Below are positions 43,801 to 52,684 of a stretch of 64,000 nucleotides of DNA, piece by piece. This DNA comes from Algibacter sp045066735 (GTDB lineage Bacteria; Bacteroidota; Bacteroidia; Flavobacteriales; Flavobacteriaceae), in NCBI RefSeq assembly GCF_045066735.1, contig NZ_JBISHH010000022.1:124001-188000 (forward strand), given 5' to 3'. The notes under the pieces are model-generated. The model searched no databases, was not told the DNA's origin, and worked only from the letters and a program-made list of their open reading frames with translations. Position numbers and translations under genes: made by a program. Each line of letters starts with the position of its first letter. Position 1 is the first letter of the stretch.

Positions 43801-44507
43801 CAGATTTCGCTATGCTGAATCAAAACTTAGCCGAATTTTATGGTATTGATGGTGTAAAAGGAAATGAGTTCAGACCAGTGACTTTGCCAAAAGAAGCGCA
43901 TCGAGGTGGTTTACTATCTCAAGGTTCATTTTTAAATGGACATTCCGATGGGGTGCAAGCGCATCCGATAAAAAGGGCTGTTTGGGTGAAAGAAAAAATA
44001 TTAGGCGATTCGCCACCACCGCCACCACCAAATGTACCCGAGTTGGCAACCGATACACCTGGCTTTGAGAAAATGACTCTAAAAGAGCAGTTGTTTTTAC
44101 ATAGAAATAAAACCTCTTGTTTAGATTGTCATCATAAAATTGATCCGTTTGGAGTTGTTTTTGAGAATTATGATGCCGTTGGAAGATTTCAAACCATAGC
44201 CAAAGGAAAGTCAATTGATGTAAAATCTAAATTACCTGATGGTACCGAAATTGAAGGGGTGCAAGGTATTAAAGATTATATTTTAAGGATGAAGCAAGAC
44301 GATTTCACTCGGGCATTAGTAGAAAATATTTATGCTTACGCTTTAGGGCGAGATGTTAGTTTCGCAGATCAAAAAGAAATAGATAGAATAGTAGAAAAAG
44401 TTATAGAAGATGATTATCGTTTTAAAACGGTTATTGAACAAGTGGTTTTAAGTCCGTCTTTCTATAAAAAGGAACAAAGTTGGTTTAACAAAATATTTGG
44501 ATCATGA
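40872..44507 (+). CDS. Planctomycete-type cytochrome c protein with DUF1587/1592/1588/1585 domains
   Basis: 1211 residues. Five or six membrane helices at about 5-165 resemble DUF2231 (GRFHPIILHLPIGALIV). A planctomycete-type cytochrome site CFECHGADKQKGDVRLD follows at about 218. Then come DUF1587 (RRLTKKQYTNTLNELLGV), a beta-rich insert, DUF1595/DUF1592 (FMERAFRRALNNGELNRYMDFW), DUF1588 with a second heme site (CLDCHHKIDPFGVVFENYD) and DUF1585. It is likely anchored in the inner membrane with the heme domains outside. The stop overlaps the DUF1552 gene start by four bases. Its substrate is unknown; the sugar permease downstream suggests carbohydrate oxidation. Confidence 0.87.
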   Translation: MKRTLLIAIVFTLILLGLFLIPLNGEVENTFVFFLGRFHPIILHLPIGALIVLFFMEIINSFRPELNLDSACKLLLWFSVFSIIPTLILGFLLASSGHYNEDVLGFHKWLGWFTALIAVWLLVVRQNSVNKKEKKVSKSYKIFLFINVVLLSLTGHYGGSLTHGSTYLTKHMPSGLKAVLGVDGSEDDYIALNIESDSTSQEAVDFKTKVQPVMETYCFECHGADKQKGDVRLDVLHWDMINGHDAEGWHSALDMINSGEMPPKDEPQLSDEERRAVVDWMTQNLEKAAIAKNNANKGVMRRLTKKQYTNTLNELLGVNVNFGDVLPDDGKSEMGYSNNGSILQTSALHIDYYQKIAREALDKAIVFGEKPEAKRYKVTLGKNIGDGKTGAEYGGYQTAAISNKDLRVDILNNEGNPIENTSTKQKDTIKRLKNKIGIGMRGSASNRYSVVAEGMLLNSALPAREVTPKSWQGPSPNLKLLVKEDFPRTGDFVFRVEASKGYLSESVERLIDLRKVEPARKTPKAVRISAKDIKKAKGFVLKDNRWLVAENVATNVKTQFKYHVPKSGIYQVDLIHPYVSEDAMPSYQLSLLGNNKEGRVGERLYMDKSLVNADEIITPVTLVYLSEGEHKAYIGGKFFVGFSDIVLTPIPEDDPLPKILAEEAERNNLKYADVNPSIQVFAGARTDDGMDYKTFDNSVEVTAAMGEYQTFEFKGRLENLPIPLGSAQVSGDLANILTVGLWNNHLVKDGSFNGPPLLVKSVEFEAPYNPVWPPNSHTQLFFESPNKANAEVYTAEVLTSFMERAFRRALNNGELNRYMDFWRSVKDDFERYEDGVKEVMVAVLCSPNFIYLFEPEIPEDDKSKKSTDEFYLASQLSYFLWNSPPDEKLNNLASTGDLYDELPEQIERMVGDERITRMIHSFSYEWLRLDRHKSMDTDVGMYRDYTRFVKEDMFKETYEFIQHILKNDLSIMNFIDSDFAMLNQNLAEFYGIDGVKGNEFRPVTLPKEAHRGGLLSQGSFLNGHSDGVQAHPIKRAVWVKEKILGDSPPPPPPNVPELATDTPGFEKMTLKEQLFLHRNKTSCLDCHHKIDPFGVVFENYDAVGRFQTIAKGKSIDVKSKLPDGTEIEGVQGIKDYILRMKQDDFTRALVENIYAYALGRDVSFADQKEIDRIVEKVIEDDYRFKTVIEQVVLSPSFYKKEQSWFNKIFGS

Positions 44508-45847
44508 GCAAAAAACCTTGGCATTTAGATCGTCGTACGTTTATTAAAGGATTGGGAGTAGCCTGTATGCTTCCGTATTTTGAGGGTATGGCTATGAGTA
44601 GTTTTTCAAAATTTATAGAGCCAGAAATACCGAAACGTTTAGGTTTTCTATATTTTCCAAATGGTGTTGGAATTCCACCAAAAGAAAGTGCGCAGCACAA
44701 ACACTGGAGCTGGTTTCCTGTTAATGAAGGACGCGATTATAAGTTAACCAAAACCTTATCTCCTTTAGTGGCTTATCGTGATGATATATCTATTATGGGC
44801 GGCTTAAGTCATCCATACAGTCGTAATGTTTTAGGACATATGGCAGGAGATTCATGGTTAACTGGTGGTGATTTACGTGGTGAATATAAAAACAGTATTT
44901 CTGTAGATCAATATGCCGCAGGGAAACTCAGTAAATTTACGCGTTTTCCATCATTAGCATTATCGACTGATGGTGGTGTTGGTTATAAATCTAGAACATC
45001 AACGCTGTCTTTTAATTCTTCAGGAAAACCGTTACCGTCAGAGCACAGACAACGTGAAATTTTTGAACGTTATTTTTCTCCAAGTGGAGGTGCTTCAACT
45101 ACAGAAAGGCGTAAAAGTTTAAACCAAGGCAAGAAGATTGTCGATTTAGTTTTAGAAGATAGTAAAAACCTAGAAAAGCGTTTAGGTGCTAATGATAAGG
45201 CGAAGTTAGATGAATATTTAACATCACTTAATCAAGTAGAGCAGCAAGTAAAAAGAAATGAAAAATGGCTAGATGTGCCCATGGACGATTTTGATGCGAG
45301 CTTAATTAATTTAGATGTAGATCCCGTTTCGGCTCCAGATGATTATGTGCGCTCCATGATGGATTTAATGGTACTTGGTTTTCAAACGGATTCAACACGT
45401 GTTATAACGTATATGATGGCGCGTGAGGATGGTATGGGCTTTGGCGATAATTTTCCTAAAATAGCTTTAGGGTTAAAAGGGCATCATAGTATTTCTCACA
45501 ATAAAACAACAGGTCATTGGGAAGATTGGGGACGCTTAGATCAATGGTACGCTAAGCATTTTGCTTATTTTATTAATAAAATGAAAACCACAGAAGATGC
45601 GCATGGTTCTTTATTAGACAATTCGCTTATTCTTTACGGAAGTGCTTGTAGTTCTACACACAATGCAAGAAATTGCCCACTTATTTTAGCTGGTGGTGCT
45701 AATCTTGGTGTTGAGCATGGCGCTTATACTAAATTCAATGAAAAAGAAGTACGCCTTTCTAATCTGTTTGTAAGCATGCTTAATAAAGTAGATGTACGCA
45801 CCGAGAGTTTTTCTGATAGTACGGGGCCGTTACCTTCAATTCTTTAA
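44504..45847 (+). CDS. DUF1552 family protein
   Basis: 447 residues. It starts MSKKPWHLDRRTFIKGLGV, with a twin-arginine (RR, residues 10-11) followed by a hydrophobic stretch ACMLPYFEGMAM, so export through the Tat system is likely. The DUF1552 body has GFLYFPNGVGIPP, GLSHPYSRNVLGHMAGDSWLTGG and SLILYGSACSSTHNARNCPLILAG near the end, with metal-type His/Asp residues as in sulfatase-like or alkaline phosphatase-like folds. It is invariably paired with DUF1592/1588 cytochromes in planctomycetes and Bacteroidota; here the four-base overlap with that gene supports co-translation. Enzymatic role unknown. Confidence 0.87.
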   Translation: MSKKPWHLDRRTFIKGLGVACMLPYFEGMAMSSFSKFIEPEIPKRLGFLYFPNGVGIPPKESAQHKHWSWFPVNEGRDYKLTKTLSPLVAYRDDISIMGGLSHPYSRNVLGHMAGDSWLTGGDLRGEYKNSISVDQYAAGKLSKFTRFPSLALSTDGGVGYKSRTSTLSFNSSGKPLPSEHRQREIFERYFSPSGGASTTERRKSLNQGKKIVDLVLEDSKNLEKRLGANDKAKLDEYLTSLNQVEQQVKRNEKWLDVPMDDFDASLINLDVDPVSAPDDYVRSMMDLMVLGFQTDSTRVITYMMAREDGMGFGDNFPKIALGLKGHHSISHNKTTGHWEDWGRLDQWYAKHFAYFINKMKTTEDAHGSLLDNSLILYGSACSSTHNARNCPLILAGGANLGVEHGAYTKFNEKEVRLSNLFVSMLNKVDVRTESFSDSTGPLPSIL

Positions 45848-45890
45848 AAAAATACCACACTAAATTTTAATAACAAACTAAATTAAATAG

Positions 45891-47219
45891 ATGAGTAAAA
45901 AAGAGCGCATTCCTGTTGTTAGCAAAGAATTATTATTTCCTTTTATTATTATAACATCTTTGTTTGCTTTATGGGGAATTGCGAACGATTTAACCAACCC
46001 AATGGTATCTGCTTTTAAAAAAGTGATGCCAGAATTATCTAATATTCAAGCCTCTTTAGTGCAATTTGCATTTTACTTTGGGTATTTCTTTATGGCATTT
46101 CCGGCGGCTTTATTTATCAGACGTTTTAGTTATAAATCGGGAATTCTTTTAGGATTAACGCTTTATGCTATTGGTGCATTTTTGTTTTATCCAGCAGCAA
46201 AGTATGAAGAATACAATTATTTTTTAATTTCATTATGGGTCATTACCTGCGGATTGGCTTTTTTGGAAACCACTGCAAATCCTTTAATTCTTGCTTTGGG
46301 TGATAAAAGAACAGCGACACAGCGTTTAAACTTAGCGCAAGCTTTTAATCCTGTGGGGTCGCTTACCGGAATGATTATCGCTCAAGTTTTCGTACTCCAA
46401 GCTTTGCGTTCTGATGATTATTCAGCGGAAGCTTACAATACCTTAGCATCAACAGAATTGGCTGCTATTCGTGAAAACGATTTAAGTGTTATTAGTATTC
46501 CGTATTTAAGTTTAGGCGTTTTAGTGTTGATTATTATGGCGGTTATTGTGTTTACAAAAATCCCTAAAACAGCCGTAGAAGATAAAATGAGTCTATCGGA
46601 TTCATTAAGAAAATTAAAAGCTAACAAAACTTATTTAAAAGGTGTTTTGGCTCAGGCAGCATGTGTTGGTTCGCAAATAATGTGTTGGACTTATATTTTT
46701 CATTATGTTGATAATCTAAATGAAACTACTGGAAGTAATATTACGGCAACTAATTACAATGTGGCTGCCATGATTTTATTTTTATCAGGTAGATGGATTG
46801 GTACAGCATTAATGAAAAAAGTAAACCCGCCAAAAGTACTCATGTTATTTGGTATTGGTGGTGCTTTGGCAAGTGTTGGTGCTATTTTATTACCTGGAAT
46901 AATTGGATTAATTTCTTTAGTTGCTATTTCTATTTTTATGTCTATTATGTTTCCAACTATTTATGGTATTGCTTTAAAAGATATGGGAGACGAGGCTAAA
47001 ATAGGCTCTGCTGGATTGGTTATGGCTATTGTTGGTGGTGCGCTTATGCCTATCGTTCAAGCGGCTATTTTAGACTTAGGTGGTGATGGTTTGGCTGATA
47101 TTAATTTTTTAGGTTATATACCAGAGGTTAATTTATCATTCATTTTACCTGCACTGTCATTAGCATTTGTAGGTTATTACGGTTATTCTAGTATAAAAAC
47201 ATTGGTAAGGAATTCGTAA
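45891..47219 (+). CDS. Sugar MFS transporter, L-fucose permease-like
   Basis: 442 residues with twelve membrane helices. FALWGIANDLTNPMVSAFKKVMPELSNIQASLVQFAFYFGYF (about 24-65) and ETTANPLILALGDKRTATQRLNLAQAFNPVGS (about 129-160) are the FucP/GGP family landmarks. It moves a sugar with protons through the inner membrane. It lies 43 bp after the DUF1552 gene, so a DUF1592-DUF1552-permease operon is likely. In Bacteroidota such permeases often accompany oxidation or import of unusual sugars such as fucose, glucose or galactose. Confidence 0.87.
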   Translation: MSKKERIPVVSKELLFPFIIITSLFALWGIANDLTNPMVSAFKKVMPELSNIQASLVQFAFYFGYFFMAFPAALFIRRFSYKSGILLGLTLYAIGAFLFYPAAKYEEYNYFLISLWVITCGLAFLETTANPLILALGDKRTATQRLNLAQAFNPVGSLTGMIIAQVFVLQALRSDDYSAEAYNTLASTELAAIRENDLSVISIPYLSLGVLVLIIMAVIVFTKIPKTAVEDKMSLSDSLRKLKANKTYLKGVLAQAACVGSQIMCWTYIFHYVDNLNETTGSNITATNYNVAAMILFLSGRWIGTALMKKVNPPKVLMLFGIGGALASVGAILLPGIIGLISLVAISIFMSIMFPTIYGIALKDMGDEAKIGSAGLVMAIVGGALMPIVQAAILDLGGDGLADINFLGYIPEVNLSFILPALSLAFVGYYGYSSIKTLVRNS

Positions 47220-47503
47220 TATGAATTTGAATATTAAAAAACACTTATATTTCATTAATTTATATTGAGACTAGGCCAATTTGTATATCTCTAGAATTGC
47301 TTTTAAATAAAGCATATTAGTGTCTTATTTATTTCATCATAGATATTAAAATCTAAATTATATTTAATTATAATAAATTTAATATGTGAATTTTTCAAGT
47401 CATCATAATTTCAGAATCAAATCAAGAAAATATTTGTTTTTGTAGGCTTTAGATAATATTTAAGATTAATTAAAAGAAGTAATATTTAAATAATAGAACA
47501 GTA

Positions 47504-48382
47504 ATGAAATTAAAAAAAGTAGCATGTACATTATTAATTTTAATAGGTTCAGGTTTTGCAATGGAATCTCAAAATATTTCTCCAAATAAAACAGTTGCCT
47601 ATAAGGAAATAGAGGGAGATAGTCTTTGTCTTCATATTTTCGAGCCAGCTTATATAAACAAACCAGCAGCTGTAATTGTTTTCTTTTTTGGAGGTGGTTG
47701 GACAGTTGGGGATCCTAAACAGTTTTATCAGCAAAGCGCGTATTTTGCTTCTAGAGGTATAGTTGCTATATCTGCTGAGTATAGAATTAAAAACATACAT
47801 GGCACAACACCTTTTGATTGTGTTGAAGATGGTAAATCTGCAATTCGCTGGGTACGAGAGCATGCAAAAGAATTAAACATCGATCCGGATAAAATAGTTG
47901 CTGCAGGTGGTTCTGCTGGAGGACATATTGCATTGTGTACCGCTTTGATAGAAGGATTGGACAACCCAAATGAAAATGCCTCAATTAGTTCGGTGCCAAA
48001 TGCTGTATTGGCATACAACCCTGTATTAGATACCACAAATAAAGGCTACGGGGCCAAAAAAGTAGAGAATAGAGAAACGGAAATATCACCTTGTCATCAT
48101 GTTAAAAAAGGACTACCTCCAATGTTGTTTTTTCATGGAAAAGAAGATACAACGGTCCCTTTTGAAAATGCGGAACGATTTAATAGCTTAATGAACGCTG
48201 CTGGAAATGATTGTAATCTGGTTGCAATAAATGGTGTTGGTCATGGTTTTTTTAACGGAAGTTTTTTTAGAAAAGGAAGTGACGATCAATATTTTAACCT
48301 AACCATGTATGATTCTGATGTGTTTTTAGAAAAATTAGGATACATTGCAGGAAGGCCAACCATAGTAAAACTGGTTAATTAG
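47504..48382 (+). CDS. Exported alpha/beta hydrolase (BD-FAE / acetyl-esterase-like)
   Basis: 292 residues with a signal peptide (LLILIGSGFAMES, about 10-22). The oxyanion hole is in VFFFGGGWTVGD (about 60-71), the nucleophile Ser in AAGGSAGGHIALC (about 147), the Asp in FHGKEDTTVPFENAE (about 211) and the His in NGVGHGFFNG (about 248). The HGGGW-type motif puts it in the esterase/lipase (hormone-sensitive-like, BD-FAE) group that deacetylates or deferuloylates polysaccharides. It is isolated, 284 bp after the permease gene. Relevance to the glycoside hydrolase locus 6 kb downstream is only plausible. Confidence 0.85.
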   Translation: MKLKKVACTLLILIGSGFAMESQNISPNKTVAYKEIEGDSLCLHIFEPAYINKPAAVIVFFFGGGWTVGDPKQFYQQSAYFASRGIVAISAEYRIKNIHGTTPFDCVEDGKSAIRWVREHAKELNIDPDKIVAAGGSAGGHIALCTALIEGLDNPNENASISSVPNAVLAYNPVLDTTNKGYGAKKVENRETEISPCHHVKKGLPPMLFFHGKEDTTVPFENAERFNSLMNAAGNDCNLVAINGVGHGFFNGSFFRKGSDDQYFNLTMYDSDVFLEKLGYIAGRPTIVKLVN

Positions 48383-48713
48383 CAGTATTACGGTATAATG
48401 CATTGCAACATAAAAGTTTACTTAGTTAAGCTATAAAGGGATTGGAGTTTTTTTGATTATTTTTTATGGCTTTAATAAACTGATAATTTTTTTATTTTGA
48501 GGTGTTAAGTGATTATATGGCCATCTGTTTTGTAACATATTTTTTTACTTCAAAAACTACTTGTTTTGGCTTAAATTATTCTAAAATTAATTTAATTATA
48601 CCTAATTGTTAATACAGTGCTAATTTTTTATTTTTAATGTTTTTTTTACATTTCTCGTAAGCCAAATATGGTATACTCATCGTATATTTAGAATAAAGAA
48701 AAAATTATGAGCT

Positions 48714-48860
48714 ATGAAACTATTAAAACAATTAAAAAACAGACTTAGAAAAATTAGATTGGGACAACCTCAAAACAATCAAGAGGTTAAAAACACTAAA
48801 ACGTTAGCTCTAATTAATAAAGCAATTAGAGATGAGGACGATTTGTTTATGTTTATCTAA
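48714..48860 (+). CDS. Short basic-to-acidic peptide gene (48 aa)
   Basis: A 48-codon frame, MKLLKQLKNRLRKIRLGQ to DEDDLFMFI, begins at ATG 48714 and has a Lys/Arg-rich amphipathic N-terminal helix and an acidic end. A TATATTTA box (48683-48690) 23 bp before the ATG fits the -7 consensus. The 331 bp before it (48383-48713) holds only AT-rich DNA. Not recognised as a known family. It could be a small membrane-interacting or regulatory peptide, or a spurious frame; a longer homologous set would decide. Confidence 0.4.
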   Translation: MKLLKQLKNRLRKIRLGQPQNNQEVKNTKTLALINKAIRDEDDLFMFI

Positions 48861-49330
48861 ATAATAACCTTATTCAATTATGCAAAAGGGCTGAGCATTC
48901 GGCTAGCTATTATATGCTTCCATTTCTGTCTTTTTGAGATGGACTATACCTTTAGTAAATCAGTATAATTTTTCTTCAATTAAACCTACAAAGCAGGTAT
49001 GTTGCTTTTGTAACGGCAGTTTTGTGCAAAATCTTTATTTTATACATTTTTCAAAAGGGAGAGTTATTGATACTCATCATTTTTTTTTGGTGGGCATAAT
49101 ATTGAAAAGCATATTTATGCCTTTTCGAATTATATAAAGGGTTGATAGTTTTTCAACTTATTTCAAATCTTCATTTTTTATCCAAAACCTACTTTTTTAT
49201 TAAAGCCATAAAAAAACAACTCTATTTTTTTATTATAAAAAATTTAGGGTATTACTTTTTATATTTTCTACTCTAATTATTTTATTAAAGTTTCTTAACT
49301 TTTGGATTCATCTAATTATAAAATAAAACC
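48861..49330. other. Gene-free region before the aminotransferase
   Basis: 470 bp of AT-rich DNA. A 67-codon frame at 48934-49137 starts at TTG and looks like chance. I see no RNA structure or operator that I can support. Confidence 0.4.
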
Positions 49331-50524
49331 ATGAAATCAACGGAATTTAGTAGAAGAGATTTGTTAAAAAAAGGAGGACTTTCTTTACTTACTTTAGCAT
49401 TAATGCCAAATGATATTTGGAGTGCTAATGTTATCGAAGCTCAAAAAAGCAACAGTCCTTTTTTATATAGTTCTAAGAATACTTTTAATGAATTTACGCC
49501 ACCAATACTAAATGAAGTTGAAGATTCTTTAGTGATTTTAAGAGCAAACGAAAATCCTTATGGCCCGCCTCCAGAAGCAGCTAAGGCATTTCAGGAAGAA
49601 GTATTTAATGGAAATAGATATGCCTGGAAAAGCTTAAAAGAGCTTGAAGCTAAAATTGTAAAGAATGAAGGCGTAACTCCAGATCAAATTTTAATGGGAC
49701 CTGGTTCTTCAGATTTATTAGAAAAAGTGGCCATGGTATTTTTTAGCGAAGGTGGTAATGTGGTTAGTGCCGATCCTAGTTACATGTCGCTTATTGTAGT
49801 CGCAAAATCTGTTGGAGGCGAATGGAAGTCATACAAATTATTAGAAGATTCTCAACATGATTTAGATGCTATGGAAGCAGGAGTAGATGAGAATACAAAA
49901 CTGGTTTATATCTGTAATCCCAATAACCCAACGGGTTCAATTACCGATGCAAAAAAATTAAAAGAATTTTGCCGTAGAGTCTCAAAAAAAGTGCCTGTTT
50001 TTGTTGATGAAGCTTATATAGAACTTTCGAAAAATGGGATAAAAGATTCTATGAATTCCTTGGTTGCAGAAGGTGAAAACGTTATTGTTGCTCGTACATT
50101 TTCTAAAATCCATGGTATGGCAGGTTTACGTATCGGTTATGTAATAGGTAAAAAAGAAACATTAGAGCGCATTAGTGAAATTACTCGTGGAGGAATGGGA
50201 ATTACAGGGCCAACTATTGCAGCTGCTTCTAAAAGTCTTGATAATGATGCCTTTCTAATAGATTGTAAAGCAAAAATTACGGAAGCTAGAGATTATACCA
50301 TGGCGTATTTAAAATCAAAGAACTTCTCGTATCTACCTTCTGAAACTAACTTTATCATTTTTGAAATCTCTATGGATGGTGAAAAATTCTTAGAACAAAT
50401 GTATAGTAAAAAGGTTGCTGTTAGAGCGTTTAAATTTTGGGATAAAAATTGGTGTAGAGTAAGTATTGGAACTTTAGATGAAATGAAAGCTTTTACTAAT
50501 GCTATTACTGAAGTTTTTGCCTAA
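49331..50524 (+). CDS. Tat-exported class I/II aminotransferase (HisC-like)
   Basis: 397 residues with a twin-arginine signal (SRRDLLKKGGLSLLTLALMP, RR at 8-9) ending near residue 33. Beyond it is a fold type I PLP enzyme: ANENPYGPPPEAAKAFQ (substrate, about 74-90), MGPGSSDLLEKVAMVFF, ICNPNNPTGSITDAKKL, DEAYIEL (PLP Asp, about 226), and the PLP-Lys in ARTFSKIHGMAGLRIGYVIG (about 258). It resembles histidinol-phosphate aminotransferases. Export is unusual for such an enzyme and suggests a periplasmic transamination, perhaps of a D-amino acid or sugar amine. The AEC transporter gene follows 3 bp after the stop. Confidence 0.82.
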   Translation: MKSTEFSRRDLLKKGGLSLLTLALMPNDIWSANVIEAQKSNSPFLYSSKNTFNEFTPPILNEVEDSLVILRANENPYGPPPEAAKAFQEEVFNGNRYAWKSLKELEAKIVKNEGVTPDQILMGPGSSDLLEKVAMVFFSEGGNVVSADPSYMSLIVVAKSVGGEWKSYKLLEDSQHDLDAMEAGVDENTKLVYICNPNNPTGSITDAKKLKEFCRRVSKKVPVFVDEAYIELSKNGIKDSMNSLVAEGENVIVARTFSKIHGMAGLRIGYVIGKKETLERISEITRGGMGITGPTIAAASKSLDNDAFLIDCKAKITEARDYTMAYLKSKNFSYLPSETNFIIFEISMDGEKFLEQMYSKKVAVRAFKFWDKNWCRVSIGTLDEMKAFTNAITEVFA

Positions 50525-50527
50525 TAC

Positions 50528-51652
50528 ATGGAGAATTTTTTAGATAAACCTATTTCGTTTCTTCTTTTTGTAGTTATAGGGCTGCTTTTAAGAAAGAAAA
50601 TATCGGCAGGCGATGAAACCAATGGATTGAAAAGTTTAATTCTTTCCATAGTTTTACCTGCAACTATATTTATTGCGCTTTTAAAGATTAATATAGATAG
50701 TAACCTTATTCTTTTTCCGGCATTAGCTCTTGGACTAAATTTATTGCTTTTAGCTATATCTCCATTATTACTAATTATTATTGGCATAGATGAAAACTCG
50801 CCATCTGGCAGAAGTGCTAAACTTTTAATTCCTTCTTTGGCTCCAGGACTATCTTGTTTTCCGTTCATTTTAGAATTTTTGGGTGATGGGGCTTTAGCAA
50901 ATGCAGCCATGGCTGATTTAGGTAACAAATTCTTTGTTCTTTTTCTTTTATATTTATTGGCTGTTAAATGGCATTACAAAAAGGCAGACACACAAAAAAT
51001 GCCTTTAAAATCGAGGTTAAAATCGCTTTTACTCACATTACTTTACGAGCCCGTTAATCTCTTTATTGTTGCGGCTCTTATTTTAGTTTCATTTAATGTC
51101 TCATTAGATAGTCTTCCTAACTTTTTGGGTAGTACATTATCTCGATTAAGCGCGATAATGACGCCGTTAGTTTTAATTTTTATTGGTTTAGCAGTGAAAT
51201 TTAAAAAGAAGCAATTTTTCGAAATATTCTCATTACTTATTCTTAGAGCAGCATTTACACTTTTACTTATTTCTGCTTTCGTTTATGCTTTTAATTTAGT
51301 TGTTAAAAACGATATACTCGTTCTCATTGCATTTTCTTTAAGTGCTTGTAGTTTTTGGCCTTACGCTCATATTTCTGGTATAGATTTTAAAGAAAAAAAT
51401 CGTGCAGACCAGGATAAAACTTTCAATACTAATTTTGCAATATCGATACTGGCCTTGTCCTTGCCTATATCTGTTTTACTTATTTTAGGAATTCTTACTG
51501 CTAATACAGTGTTTGTTTCGGCACCTAACTTATTATTGCTAAGTTTAGTTTTATTTTTTATGGGTATAATTTATCCTGTTATTTTAAAGCTTAGAAAAAG
51601 TTCGTTTAACCTTGAGAAGGAAGGGGTTTTAGGGCAAAATGCAAATCAGTAA
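50528..51652 (+). CDS. AEC family transporter
   Basis: 374 residues with ten or so membrane helices. Hallmarks include GLLLRKKISAGDETNGLKSLILSIVLPATIFIALLK (about 19-54), LIPSLAPGLSCFPFILEFLGDGALANAAMADLGN (about 98-131) and LVLIFIGLAVKFKKK. The family (auxin efflux carrier type, Pfam Mem_trans) moves organic anions or amino-acid-derived compounds across the inner membrane. It is directly downstream of the Tat-exported aminotransferase, so it may export the substrate or take up the product. The specific cargo is unknown. Confidence 0.85.
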   Translation: MENFLDKPISFLLFVVIGLLLRKKISAGDETNGLKSLILSIVLPATIFIALLKINIDSNLILFPALALGLNLLLLAISPLLLIIIGIDENSPSGRSAKLLIPSLAPGLSCFPFILEFLGDGALANAAMADLGNKFFVLFLLYLLAVKWHYKKADTQKMPLKSRLKSLLLTLLYEPVNLFIVAALILVSFNVSLDSLPNFLGSTLSRLSAIMTPLVLIFIGLAVKFKKKQFFEIFSLLILRAAFTLLLISAFVYAFNLVVKNDILVLIAFSLSACSFWPYAHISGIDFKEKNRADQDKTFNTNFAISILALSLPISVLLILGILTANTVFVSAPNLLLLSLVLFFMGIIYPVILKLRKSSFNLEKEGVLGQNANQ

Positions 51653-52060
51653 TACCTTTTTAGTTAAACGACCAAATTCAAAAAATCTACATCTAATAAC
51701 TATAAGAATTATAAAGGATCGGAATCCATCAATAATAAATGTTTATTAATCTACCACATTCGGTATTTGTGAATTTAAAACAGCACGTTCTATATTCGTG
51801 CAATTCAAGTAATTTTAGAACGAACTATAATATAACGCAACTTGTGAAATTAGCGACATTAGCCTCATATTAACTGTTACCAGCAATTTCCTTATTGCCG
51901 AATATATTGAAAATAAAATTTATAACTTGAGTGAGGATAAAAACGCAAGGTAGTCGAGTAAACGGCTAACCTCGCATATTAATGAGCCTTCAATAGCATG
52001 CAGTATTCAAAGAAGTCTCTATTTATTAAAATCAATCATTCAATAATTAATCTTTGCTAT
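51653..52060. other. Gene-free region with two small hairpins
   Basis: 408 bp without a plausible frame. Two compact hairpins are visible: GCACG...CGTGC at 51783-51801 and GCAAT-TTCCTT-ATTGC at 51883-51898. The stretch from about 51780 to 51990 is less AT-rich and looks unlike ordinary intergenic DNA of this window, possibly an old mobile-element remnant. Confidence 0.4.
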
Positions 52061-52609
52061 CTACCATACAGAAAGACCTATAATCTCCCCATTCGGGCCT
52101 GTAAAGAACGTATACTTATCTTTAGCATAATTTTCATTTTCTAGTTCATAGCCTGCTTCTATTAGTTTATCACCTATTGTTTTTATATCATTTACCCTTA
52201 GCATAAAGTGATTGTGGTTAGTATTCCCAACAGGGCCAATGGTGTGCTTATATTCAGGAGCAGTAAGAGATAGGTGTATTTCTAAATCATCGGCCTTTAG
52301 CTTCATTACCAACATACCCTCAATTCCTGCGCCCTTATATACCTCTGAGCCGGATAATTCAAAGCCAAGAATTTCACGGTACAGCTTTAATGTTTTTTCT
52401 AATTCAAGAACATGTACACAAATGTTTTTTAATCCTATTACCCTTGCTTCTGACTTTACTTCTGTATTTTTTACTTTTTCCTGTGTTGTCTGCGCTGATA
52501 AGGAAATTATACCTAGAAAAATAAAAACTGTTAAGAAAGATATTGTTTTACGCGATTTTAAATACGCTTCATTGTTACTAATTTTGAAATTTGTATTCAT
52601 AATAATCAT
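52061..52609 (-). CDS. Exported VOC (glyoxalase-like) domain protein
   Basis: 182 residues. A hydrophobic segment (FLTVFIFLGIISLSAQ, about 25-41) acts as a signal after a rather long polar start; a second ATG three codons later (52600) is equally possible. The VOC/glyoxalase fold follows: GLKNICVHVLELEKTLKLYREILGFELSG (metal His), HLSLTAPEYKH, NHNHFMLRVNDIKTIGDKLIEAGY and the closing FFTGPNGEIIGLSVW with a conserved Glu. Exported VOC proteins of this kind are of unknown function in Bacteroidota. Confidence 0.8.
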   Translation of the reverse strand: MIIMNTNFKISNNEAYLKSRKTISFLTVFIFLGIISLSAQTTQEKVKNTEVKSEARVIGLKNICVHVLELEKTLKLYREILGFELSGSEVYKGAGIEGMLVMKLKADDLEIHLSLTAPEYKHTIGPVGNTNHNHFMLRVNDIKTIGDKLIEAGYELENENYAKDKYTFFTGPNGEIIGLSVW

Positions 52610-52684
52610 TTTGTGTTTTTACTGTTACATGTTTATATTTATAGTACTTCTCATTGACCTTTGCTGTTTTGTAAGTATATTAAT

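Noticed and set aside
48934..49137. 67-codon frame starting at TTG
   Set aside because: It has no signal, no ATG, unusual Cys/Phe content and no promoter; probably chance.
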